DNA from: Bacteroidales bacterium | Lineage (GTDB): Bacteria; Bacteroidota; Bacteroidia; Bacteroidales; UBA932 | NCBI GenBank assembly: GCA_017615435.1 | Contig: JAGAAF010000059.1 | Location: 1-61,886 of the forward strand | DNA: 61,886 nt | Direction: 5' to 3' | Shown: one piece after another, positions 43,558-51,660 of the stretch | How the letters are laid out: every line of letters begins with the position of its first letter | How positions within the stretch are numbered: the stretch's first letter is position 1 | The notes under the pieces: model-generated | What the model was told of the DNA's origin: nothing | What the model saw: only the letters and a program-made list of their open reading frames with translations | The model's database searches: none | Program-made: the position numbers and the translations under genes

Positions 43558-44616
43558 TTATTTCTTGATTATGATATACGTGGGATAGTGGTCGGAATAA
43601 CCGCCTATGAAGGAGCCGCCGGAGAAAGTACGGAACGGAGTTCCCTTGTACTGCCCGGTCTGCTGCGTCATAAAGTCTTTGTGGAAGATGCGGGCGTAGT
43701 AACGCTTCCTGCCGCCGAGTTTGATGGGGGAAATCTTGTAACCGCCGTTCGGAGCGTTCAGGAGGTTATAGTTGACGTGGACGATATCGAAGATATTCCA
43801 CACTCCCTGATATGCCAGTGAGCCGTAACCGTCCTTGATGAGCTTGATGAACGGATCGAAGAAATCGTCAGGAGTGACCTCTTCGGGTTTCTCCTTGCCG
43901 TGCAGATAAACCACCATACTCTCGTCTGTGGGGTTGTCGTTCATATCACCCATCACCGCTATCTTGATGCCTGGATACTTCGCTTCCATCAAGCGTGAGT
44001 GGTTGTAGATTATCTCAGCCCCACGGCTGCGGAGATTGCCGCCCTTGCCGCCTATCCTCGAAGGGAGGTGCGTGACGTAGAATGCGAAATGCTCGTCGTC
44101 GATCAGGCCGTGCACCATAAGGATATCACGGGTCCTGAAGTAGCTGGTGTCCGTGTCCGAGAAATCGATGTCGCTGTGGAAGTCGAACGGGATGCTCTCG
44201 CTGTCAAGATACTTGAAACGCTTGGGGTTGTAGAGCAGTGCCACGTCCACACCGCGGCGGTCCGGACCGTCGTAATGAACGATCTGGTAGTTCGCTTCCG
44301 CGATCTGCGGATCGGAAACCAGGTCCTCGAGGACGAGGCGGTTCTCGATCTCGCTGACGCCGAGTATCGTGTGCCACATCTTGTTGTCCTCTTTCATAGC
44401 GCGGATCACGCGGGCCATATTGTGGACCTTCTTCTCGTATTTGTCCTGAGTCCACTTGTTACCTCCCGTGGGGAGATACTCGTTGTCGTTCTTCGCCGGA
44501 TCGTCGTAGATGTCGAAGAGGTTCTCCAGGTTGTAGAAACCGATTACGTGCGTCTGCGCATTCGCAGAGAACGCGAGGAGAAGGAAGAGCGAAATGACGT
44601 AAAAAAATTTTTTCAT
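43558..44616 (-). CDS. Secreted endonuclease/exonuclease/phosphatase (EEP) family protein
   Basis: A 352-residue exported protein (signal peptide 1-19, cleavage after SANA). The EEP fold motifs are in order: an N-terminal NLENLFD, the metal Glu in GVSEIENRLVLEDL, DRRGVDVALLYN, the catalytic GDMNDNPTDES and the C-terminal SDHYPTYI. Members hydrolyse phosphodiester bonds in DNA, RNA, lipids or nucleotides; this branch is close to secreted Bacteroidota DNases. The start at 44616 gives the signal peptide. It is 2 bp before the TonB receptor gene and 8 bp after NUC1. Confidence 0.88.
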   Translation of the reverse strand: MKKFFYVISLFLLLAFSANAQTHVIGFYNLENLFDIYDDPAKNDNEYLPTGGNKWTQDKYEKKVHNMARVIRAMKEDNKMWHTILGVSEIENRLVLEDLVSDPQIAEANYQIVHYDGPDRRGVDVALLYNPKRFKYLDSESIPFDFHSDIDFSDTDTSYFRTRDILMVHGLIDDEHFAFYVTHLPSRIGGKGGNLRSRGAEIIYNHSRLMEAKYPGIKIAVMGDMNDNPTDESMVVYLHGKEKPEEVTPDDFFDPFIKLIKDGYGSLAYQGVWNIFDIVHVNYNLLNAPNGGYKISPIKLGGRKRYYARIFHKDFMTQQTGQYKGTPFRTFSGGSFIGGYSDHYPTYIIIKK

Positions 44617-44624
44617 ATCAAAGG

Positions 44625-45833
44625 TTATTTCCACACTTTATTCGGGGAGTCATCAATAGTGGATTCGATTTTAGTGTATAGTTCCGTGCCGACCATAGCC
44701 TCGAGATTCGGGAAGAAGTCGATGTCCAACATCGCCTCGAGTTCTTCGATGGTCATCGACTGGTTCATAATCTCCGAATTGGCGTAGTATTCGTGATTGA
44801 AATAGAACCCGATTGCCGTGTAACCGCCCTGTTTTGCGGTGTTCCCTGCGGTTCCAGCTCTCTTGAAACCCAGAAGGGCCTTGAAGTAACCAACCGGCAC
44901 CGCCACTTCTTTACCGTCGTTATCTTTTGCCGTCTTGGTGTAGCCTCTGATATCGCAGCCGGTAACCACATAAAGCGTGTCGAAAGAACTTGCCCAGGTG
45001 CGGACCTTCCCCTCAAGGGCGGCCCAAGCCTTCTGGTTCAGGGTTCCCAATTGTGGAGTCATATTGGTGCCGTAAAATGTGGTTTCATTGATGCCGGCTC
45101 CGTAACGGTCGGCCGAAGGCAGCTGATGACCGCGGTCATAGCCTCTGAAACCGCTGAAGAGCACCGCCTGGTATTGTCTCGGCACCTTGGGATCAAGCCC
45201 CCAGGCATCACTTCGCGAGCCGCTTCCGGCCAGATTATCGTTGAGAGGATAGGCCACCCACACTGCCACGAGGGCTGCCGGATCGAGATAAAACGAATAA
45301 TTGCGCTTCGTTTTTCCGCCGTGCTGCATATCGTGCGTGAAGAAGTACAGATCCGGATTATCGGTTGCCGGGAGCTCGAGCCAGTGCGGCACGGGATCCG
45401 GATTCAGGCCCTCAACCGGAGTGACCGGTCCGACGGACGAATGACCTCTCTGGACGAAATCCAGAGTCTTAATGTCCGAGCCAACCGTCAGAGTCAGGCG
45501 GCAGGTCCTCGACTCTTCTTCTTCGTTTCTGGCCCACGCCATTATTAGTTTCCTGCTGCCGGGGCGACCGGCCTCATCAGAAACGTTGACCCACTCCTCT
45601 TCAACCTCGCCGAAATCCAGCGACAGAGTCCACTCGTCCGCTGCGGTCACAAGAAGGTACTGGGAACCCTCGGCGAACGAGACGGGGTTGTCCACCACAC
45701 TGAGCGAGTTTTCCTTGACGGTCAGCTCGTCGTCTGTGTTCGGCTGGAGCAATTCGCACGAAACCGCCGTGGCGAGCGCCGAAAAAGCGACCGCCACAGC
45801 GATTAGTGCGGATATCAATTGTTTACTTTTCAC
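44625..45833 (-). CDS. Secreted DNA/RNA non-specific endonuclease (NUC1) with BACON-like N-terminus
   Basis: A 402-residue lipoprotein (lipobox AVSC, Cys26). A BACON-like domain (about 40-135) is followed by the beta-beta-alpha-Me nuclease domain. The catalytic motif DRGH with His236 and the downstream GTNMTPQLGTLNQKAW metal Asn match the NUC1/Serratia nuclease family, which cuts DNA and RNA without base preference. The start is a GTG at 45833, overlapping the upstream OB-lipoprotein gene by 11 bp. With EEP it gives the locus two unrelated nuclease folds. Confidence 0.9.
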   Translation of the reverse strand: MKSKQLISALIAVAVAFSALATAVSCELLQPNTDDELTVKENSLSVVDNPVSFAEGSQYLLVTAADEWTLSLDFGEVEEEWVNVSDEAGRPGSRKLIMAWARNEEEESRTCRLTLTVGSDIKTLDFVQRGHSSVGPVTPVEGLNPDPVPHWLELPATDNPDLYFFTHDMQHGGKTKRNYSFYLDPAALVAVWVAYPLNDNLAGSGSRSDAWGLDPKVPRQYQAVLFSGFRGYDRGHQLPSADRYGAGINETTFYGTNMTPQLGTLNQKAWAALEGKVRTWASSFDTLYVVTGCDIRGYTKTAKDNDGKEVAVPVGYFKALLGFKRAGTAGNTAKQGGYTAIGFYFNHEYYANSEIMNQSMTIEELEAMLDIDFFPNLEAMVGTELYTKIESTIDDSPNKVWK

Positions 45834-47856
45834 AGATTACGAGAATGCTGTCGATGTAAACCGCGCCGTCGCCGGCGATAAGGATGAAATCTTTCGCTTC
45901 GGCGTTGAAGGTGATGACCAGAGTCTCCTCTTCACTCCTTATCGTCCTGCTTACTGAGCCATAGTTGGTTTCCCAGAGACTGGCGGCATAAGCGGAGCTG
46001 CCGGTCGGGACTGCGGTCGATGAAGGAATAGCATAGAACGTACGTTCGATGGTGGTACCGTTCACGCGCAGCGCGACTCTCTTGATATTCTTCTCGAAGG
46101 TAGGAGACTTGATATGCGAGCCCTGCTTATTCCTGATCTGGATGTAGGAAATGTTTGTGCCCGTATTCATCTGACCGGTCCAGGTGCCCGACGCGCTTTC
46201 TATCGTCACATCGGTGTATCCGCTGCTCTTCGATACCACTGCCTTGATTTCAGCGTTGGTGAGTTCATAACCCACCTCATCTTCTCCGACGGTGGCGCCT
46301 TCAGGTTCATCGTTAGTCGGCTGCTCAGCGCTGAGAGCAAGGTCTGTAACGATCACATTGAAATATTTGGTGCTGGAGCCCGTGATGCCCACGAAGTAAC
46401 CGGTGACATCCACATATTTTGTGAGCAGGTCTTCAGAGACACTGACAGGGTTCGAAAGACTGCCCTTGCGGGTCGCATCCTTCACTGCGACGTTGTAATA
46501 ATCCCCGCTCTTGGTGAGCTTGCCGCTGAACTTCACTAGGCCGAACATAGGGCTTTCGTAGGCGTCGAACGCAGCAGCGTCAAGGACGGTCGCTTCCGCC
46601 GCAGGAAGTTCGTTGTTGCTGGAATTGACGGTTACCGTGTAATTCTCGATTTCATCGATGCCCTGGTAGACGGTCTTCTCGCCGCTCACGGTGACGTTGT
46701 CGCCCACCTTCACGGCAACTTCGATATCCTTGTCGTAGACATACGCAATCGCGTCCGCAGTCTGAACGAGGAAGCCGAACTTGGAAACAGCGAGGACAAG
46801 GCCGGTCACTTCTATCGTCTCGGCCTCCACTTCTTCGACGGTGTCGATGATGGCATCCACCACTTCGTGCTTCTGGTCCTTGTCGTAGAACTTGTAACGG
46901 CCCCTGAGAGTCACCTTGTAACCGTTCTTGATCTTGCCGTCCCACTTGGTGATGGATTCGTCTGTCACGCCGTAAACCAGGATGGTTCCGGTCGCATCGG
47001 TGAGGTCGAAATCGATGTACTTCTTTCCGGCGGAGGTCGTGCCGTCCGCATAATTGCTGACGGTACCGCTCAGGCGGTAGTAATTGATCGCGTCCGCCTT
47101 TTCGATGAACTCGGCTACTGTAGCGTCAGTCGCATCGTCCGGATCCACTTCTTCGGGCGCTTCGTAAGCCTCGATTACAGCGTTCACAAGCTCGTGCTGG
47201 GAGTTCTTCTCGTAGTAATCGTACTGGCCGACTACGGTTGCAACTGCGCCGTTGGCAAGTTTGTCCTTATACTCGGCCACGGTCTCGTCCGTAAGGGAGT
47301 AGACATAAATCTTTCCGGTGTCGTCCGTCAGGTCGAAGCCCGCGTAGTCCTTGCCGTTCTTGTCCTGCCCGCTCTTCACGGAGCTGATGGTTCCGCTCAG
47401 GCGGTAAGACTGTCCCTTGACGGGATTCTCCAGCATACCGGCCACGGTGGTGGTGATAACGCCGTCGCCAAGCTCTCCGAGCTGGGTTACCTTCACCGTA
47501 ATCTGATTCTTCACATTGGCGAAGATGGTGATGGTGGCAGTCCTGTCCTTCTCTGCGTTAGGAAGCGCGGAAACAGTCACCTCGCGAGTTTTGCTCGAGG
47601 CGCTGATCACATCCTGCTTGCCGGTGACAGACTGGCCGTCCACCTGGACATCCAGCCACGCGGCATCTTCCAGACCGCGAACGTTCCAGTCGAAGGAAGA
47701 CTTGATGTTGAAAGACTGGCTTCCGCCTTCTTTGGTGAGGGTGATTTCACTTTCAGCGCCCACTTCCCAAGTCTCGCCGAGAGTCTCGGACGGGTCGCAG
47801 CCGACGAGTGCGGCTCCCGCCGCAATCACTGCCAGAAATAAGTTTTTGAGTTTCAT
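45823..47856 (-). CDS. Multi-domain OB-fold/BACON surface lipoprotein
   Basis: A 677-residue lipoprotein (lipobox LVGC, Cys20). A BACON-like N-terminus (about 30-125) is followed by two near-repeat OB-like units with the shared pattern YRLSGT...GKxYxxFDLTDxTGxIxVY (about 130-225 and 245-345), a third OB-like region (about 350-500), and a C-terminal beta-sandwich ending in DSILVICEK. OB folds point to polymer binding. It begins a transcription unit with its own -7 box and a terminator just upstream. Its two units resemble OB-like units in the 1211-residue neighbour. Confidence 0.75.
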   Translation of the reverse strand: MKLKNLFLAVIAAGAALVGCDPSETLGETWEVGAESEITLTKEGGSQSFNIKSSFDWNVRGLEDAAWLDVQVDGQSVTGKQDVISASSKTREVTVSALPNAEKDRTATITIFANVKNQITVKVTQLGELGDGVITTTVAGMLENPVKGQSYRLSGTISSVKSGQDKNGKDYAGFDLTDDTGKIYVYSLTDETVAEYKDKLANGAVATVVGQYDYYEKNSQHELVNAVIEAYEAPEEVDPDDATDATVAEFIEKADAINYYRLSGTVSNYADGTTSAGKKYIDFDLTDATGTILVYGVTDESITKWDGKIKNGYKVTLRGRYKFYDKDQKHEVVDAIIDTVEEVEAETIEVTGLVLAVSKFGFLVQTADAIAYVYDKDIEVAVKVGDNVTVSGEKTVYQGIDEIENYTVTVNSSNNELPAAEATVLDAAAFDAYESPMFGLVKFSGKLTKSGDYYNVAVKDATRKGSLSNPVSVSEDLLTKYVDVTGYFVGITGSSTKYFNVIVTDLALSAEQPTNDEPEGATVGEDEVGYELTNAEIKAVVSKSSGYTDVTIESASGTWTGQMNTGTNISYIQIRNKQGSHIKSPTFEKNIKRVALRVNGTTIERTFYAIPSSTAVPTGSSAYAASLWETNYGSVSRTIRSEEETLVITFNAEAKDFILIAGDGAVYIDSILVICEK

Positions 47857-47892
47857 TATGTGTGTTGTTAAGTTATTGTTGTCAATAGCTTT

Positions 47893-47900
47893 CAAATTTA
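47893..47900 (-). promoter_or_regulatory. Predicted -7 box (TAAATTTG) upstream of the OB/BACON lipoprotein
   Basis: The minus strand reads TAAATTTG, matching TAnnTTTG, 36 bp before the ATG at 47856. No -33 TTTG is visible at the usual spacing. Confidence 0.5.
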
Positions 47901-47932
47901 ACAATTATTTCGCTATTAAGCCATAGGCTTAG

Positions 47933-47966
47933 AAAAAAATCAGCCCGGCGGAAAACCGTCGGGCTG
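47933..47966 (-). terminator. Rho-independent terminator after the 1211-residue lipoprotein gene
   Basis: CAGCCCGGCGG (47941-47951) and CCGTCGGGCTG (47956-47966) form an 11-bp stem with one non-canonical pair and an AAAA loop. The A-run at 47933-47939 gives a U-tract on the minus strand. It lies about 24 bp past the stop and splits the locus into two transcription units. Confidence 0.88.
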
Positions 47967-47990
47967 AAAATGTTTTGGACCAGTCAGAAA

Positions 47991-50900
47991 TTATTCTGCC
48001 TTGAGTCCCCACAAAATTGCACGTGCATTTGTGGTTGTCGTGACAGTCACCCTTGTGTCTGCGGCGAAATCGTTCACAATCTCATACTTATCAGAATCTG
48101 TGACAGTGATAGTGAATGGAGAGCTGCCGGTTGCGCCGTCATTTGCAGCAACGGCCTGAGTGGCTGCAGATGCGCCGCCAATCTGGAAATCAAGAGTAGT
48201 GGTCTTGCCCTTCCAACCAACTGCATAATAGGTGATCTTCTTTGTCCCTGCAGGGATTACGACAGTGAATTCGCCCTTCGCGCTGGAAGTACCGATCTTA
48301 AGGACCTTTACGTCTGCGGTTCCGTTGATAGTGGCTTTGCCATCATCGTATGCATTGGAGCCAAGAACGTACTGAAGATCGATTGAATACGGGTCAACCT
48401 CGGGTTCGGGGGTCTCTCCACCGCCCTGACCTGCGTCCGTTACGGTAACTTCGCAGGTTGCGGTTGCAGCGGTGACAGGGATGTCCGCACCAAGGAAGGA
48501 GACGGTTGTCGCAGGCACGCTGGCAGTGATGGTAGCGGTACCGGCAGCGACGCCAGTGACCACACCCTCGCTCGTGACGGTCGCCTTGGTCTCATCGGAG
48601 GACTCGAAAGTGATCGTTCCGCCATAAGGAGCGGTTGCACCGAGAGATTTTCCTTCTTCGCCGGCAACCACACTCAGAGTCTGAGGCATAACGATCTGTC
48701 CGGGGATGGACTGGATCTTGAACTGAGAGGCTTTGTAGAAGCCAAGTTGATGGTTGTTGTAAACGGTAGGCCATACGATAACATACTCAGCCTTCGCTCC
48801 GACAGGGACATCAACGGTCAGATCGGTCGAATAGTTATAGATGGCGAGAGAGCCGGAAGCATCCTTGATCTCGCCGGCCTTTGTTTTGCCGAACGGCTTG
48901 ACAACTTCGGGGTTCACGATCTTGCACTTTGCGTTGACAAACTTAGGATAGTTTTCTTCAATCTCCTTGATGGTCCTGGTGAAGCAAGGATAGTTGCCAC
49001 CCCACGTTCCAACAGAAGCACCCTCGCTCTGGCTGACAATTGCAGTAATTTCAGGGAGGCCCTTGTAGGTCTTTGCCTTGACGGTGAACTTACCCTTGAT
49101 AGTATGACCACCGTTGGCGTCCATACCCTTGCTCTCAAGGCCGGTGCCATAGAGAAGAACACCACCGGTGCTGTTCTGGGCGAACACGTTCGATCCGGTA
49201 ATCTTGGTGATCTCCACACCGGCGGTAACGTCCACGATGAGAGTGAGTTCCTTTCCGTTAGCAGCGATAACCGCGGCGTTGAACTCGGCGAGGTCGCTAT
49301 ACTCGTAAGCGCCCTGGACGAGCTTGGCAGTGAGGATCTTGTTGGCTACGTTCTCGTTCCTTGTGGTGGCGACGACAGTCCAGACTCTCTCCGCGTTTTC
49401 TGTGTTCTTGCCATAGTTGATGGCGACGTGGTTGGCCTCCTTCTCGATGGTGATACCGTCTCCGCTTTCAGTGTAGACAGAGCCATTTCCAGCCAGGACC
49501 TGGAGTTCATACTCCACAGCCGCATCCTTCTCGATATACCAGTGGGCTGCGCCTTCGGCGTTGAACGCCACGTTCACGAGAGTGTCGGCTTCGTTCCTCC
49601 ACTCGAACTTCAGGGCCTCTGCTCCTTCGGGAGCTTTCTGGGTGAGGGTGAAGGTGAGTTTCGGGTTCTCCACGACAGCATCTGCCGCTGCAGCGACTGT
49701 AACCACATAGTTGACAGGAGCTGCGTTGGTGTTGGCTGCGTAGTTGATGGTGACGTTCTTGGTGCCGGAAGCGCTCATCACGTTAGGCTCGAGACCTTCG
49801 ATGGTGACAGTCGCTGCGGGCTCGATTGCGAGCGTCCAGGCGACATTGTCGTCAGCGACGACCTGGAAGGTGGCTGCGCCGGCGGCGGGCTCAACCTCTG
49901 CGGTGGTGGCTGAGAGTTCGAATTTTGCGTAATTCGGCTTGACCTCCTCGTAACTGGTGACGACGAAGTTCATCTTCTTGTTATTGGTGTCATAGCCGAT
50001 AGCGTAACCGTATGCTTTGTAGGTCTTGCCTGTCTCGGTGGTCATATCACCATAGACATTGACGAGGAATTTCTCCTCACCGACCTCAAGAACGACATAG
50101 GTGCTTTCATTGCGCACACCCTCGACAACTGCGTATTCCACGACGGGAGCCTCGGCATAAGCCTTGAGGCCGGCGATGTCGAGAACGACTGCCTCGGGAT
50201 GCTTGAATTCTGTGTTGTTGGCAGTAACGGTGTAGGTAGGCTTATCCCACTCCTTGACGCCGTTATAATCCTTGGTGTTACCGGTAATGTCGGCCTTGTC
50301 ACCAAGTTTCGGAGCGGTGGTGCCGCTTGCATTGCCATAGGCAAGCATATAACCGGATGCATCGGCAACGATTCTGTTGCTGCCTCCGACTGCCACAACC
50401 ACTACGTTCTTCACCGTGTATTCACCATTCTCACCGGCGAGGACATCGGCAAGAGTGAACACTGCGGGCGAAGCCTGGGTGAGGGTGAGATCCGCGCTCT
50501 TATTGCCGTCGGTGGAAGCGAGGTGGAACTTCGCCACACGGGCCTCTGCGCCATCAGCGGTATTGGCAGGGAAGGTAACGGTGACGGTTGCGTCGGCATC
50601 GCCGGACTTCGGGGTGAAGTCGGTGATCCAGTCGCCTTCGGTCTTCGTGAGTTCCCAAGGAATGTTGGCAGTTACGGCGAAGGTGGCCTTCACGCTGTCA
50701 GCTGCGACCTTGACATTGGTCGTAGGGAAGAAGCACTTGCTGTCGTCGATCTCGGCAGCCTTGGTGTCTTCGTAGAGCCAAGGGAGGATGGAATTCTCAT
50801 CCATATCGCTGTAAGCCGCAAAGGAATCGAATCCACCGTGACCATACTGAAGGATAGCGCCGTTGTCGAGAGCGGTGATCCTGACAGTACCGTCGTCGTA

Positions 50901-51626
50901 GACGTGATCAATCTTCCAGAGATTTCCTTCTTTCGGATCATCAGCGCAGCTCCAGGTGTTGTAAGCACCTTCGCGCCAGATGTAACGTCCGTCGGGCTGC
51001 TGGATGGTGTAAGCCATATCGCGGCCTGCATCCGTGAAGATGAGTCCGTTGGAAGCGTCGTCCATCTTGATGGATCCGTCTTCCTCGAGGGTGACGACCT
51101 TCGGTTTCGGATAACCGTAGGTGCCGGTAGGACCGAAGAGGATAGGAATGTTGTAGGAGTCGTCAGCCTTCTTGACCACGAGCAGATAAGCCTTGCCGGA
51201 GGTAACCTCGGTCACCTTGACATAGGTTCTGCGGGTGTCGAGGGCGGCATTGCCCTGCTGCTCGACGGTGATCTCCGCGGAGACGTCGGCATCCACGAGA
51301 GTAAGGGTGATTTTTCCCGAACGGGGACCCTGGAGTTTGCCATCAGCATCCACATTGTCGGCCACCTTGATGGTGACGGTAGTACTGGCGCTGGCGTGAG
51401 AAGGATCAATGCTGATCCAGGAAGGTGAAGTGGCGAGCCACTCTCCGTCCGCTGTTACGTTGATCGTGACGGCGGGGACATTCTGTGCAGGAAGATCCAC
51501 GATGTTCGTCTGATCCACACTGATTCTCGTTCCGGCAGGAACCTGAGGCTGATTCTCAGGATCGCAAGCGACGAAAAGCGCCGCTACGGCAACGAAAGAC
51601 AACAGAGATTTGAATAAATTCTTCAT
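47991..51626 (-). CDS. Large multi-domain lipoprotein (BACON, OB-like, BIG2)
   Basis: A 1211-residue lipoprotein (lipobox FVAC, Cys21). By eye the order is: BACON-like (about 28-112), a novel beta-rich domain with aromatic repeats (115-285), BACON-like (300-385), an OB/DUF5689-like domain (388-560), BACON-like (565-660), another beta domain (665-770), a second OB/DUF5689-like domain (775-955), a BIG2-like Ig domain (965-1060), a Gly/Pro/Glu linker and a C-terminal beta-sandwich (1085-1211). It lies 34 bp after the Oar-like receptor and ends at a terminator. The many sticky modules suggest surface capture of a polymer; nucleic acid is my inference from the neighbours. Confidence 0.78.
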   Translation of the reverse strand: MKNLFKSLLSFVAVAALFVACDPENQPQVPAGTRISVDQTNIVDLPAQNVPAVTINVTADGEWLATSPSWISIDPSHASASTTVTIKVADNVDADGKLQGPRSGKITLTLVDADVSAEITVEQQGNAALDTRRTYVKVTEVTSGKAYLLVVKKADDSYNIPILFGPTGTYGYPKPKVVTLEEDGSIKMDDASNGLIFTDAGRDMAYTIQQPDGRYIWREGAYNTWSCADDPKEGNLWKIDHVYDDGTVRITALDNGAILQYGHGGFDSFAAYSDMDENSILPWLYEDTKAAEIDDSKCFFPTTNVKVAADSVKATFAVTANIPWELTKTEGDWITDFTPKSGDADATVTVTFPANTADGAEARVAKFHLASTDGNKSADLTLTQASPAVFTLADVLAGENGEYTVKNVVVVAVGGSNRIVADASGYMLAYGNASGTTAPKLGDKADITGNTKDYNGVKEWDKPTYTVTANNTEFKHPEAVVLDIAGLKAYAEAPVVEYAVVEGVRNESTYVVLEVGEEKFLVNVYGDMTTETGKTYKAYGYAIGYDTNNKKMNFVVTSYEEVKPNYAKFELSATTAEVEPAAGAATFQVVADDNVAWTLAIEPAATVTIEGLEPNVMSASGTKNVTINYAANTNAAPVNYVVTVAAAADAVVENPKLTFTLTQKAPEGAEALKFEWRNEADTLVNVAFNAEGAAHWYIEKDAAVEYELQVLAGNGSVYTESGDGITIEKEANHVAINYGKNTENAERVWTVVATTRNENVANKILTAKLVQGAYEYSDLAEFNAAVIAANGKELTLIVDVTAGVEITKITGSNVFAQNSTGGVLLYGTGLESKGMDANGGHTIKGKFTVKAKTYKGLPEITAIVSQSEGASVGTWGGNYPCFTRTIKEIEENYPKFVNAKCKIVNPEVVKPFGKTKAGEIKDASGSLAIYNYSTDLTVDVPVGAKAEYVIVWPTVYNNHQLGFYKASQFKIQSIPGQIVMPQTLSVVAGEEGKSLGATAPYGGTITFESSDETKATVTSEGVVTGVAAGTATITASVPATTVSFLGADIPVTAATATCEVTVTDAGQGGGETPEPEVDPYSIDLQYVLGSNAYDDGKATINGTADVKVLKIGTSSAKGEFTVVIPAGTKKITYYAVGWKGKTTTLDFQIGGASAATQAVAANDGATGSSPFTITVTDSDKYEIVNDFAADTRVTVTTTTNARAILWGLKAE

Positions 51627-51660
51627 TGTGTTGAATTAAAAATATTGTTGGTTATTGATT

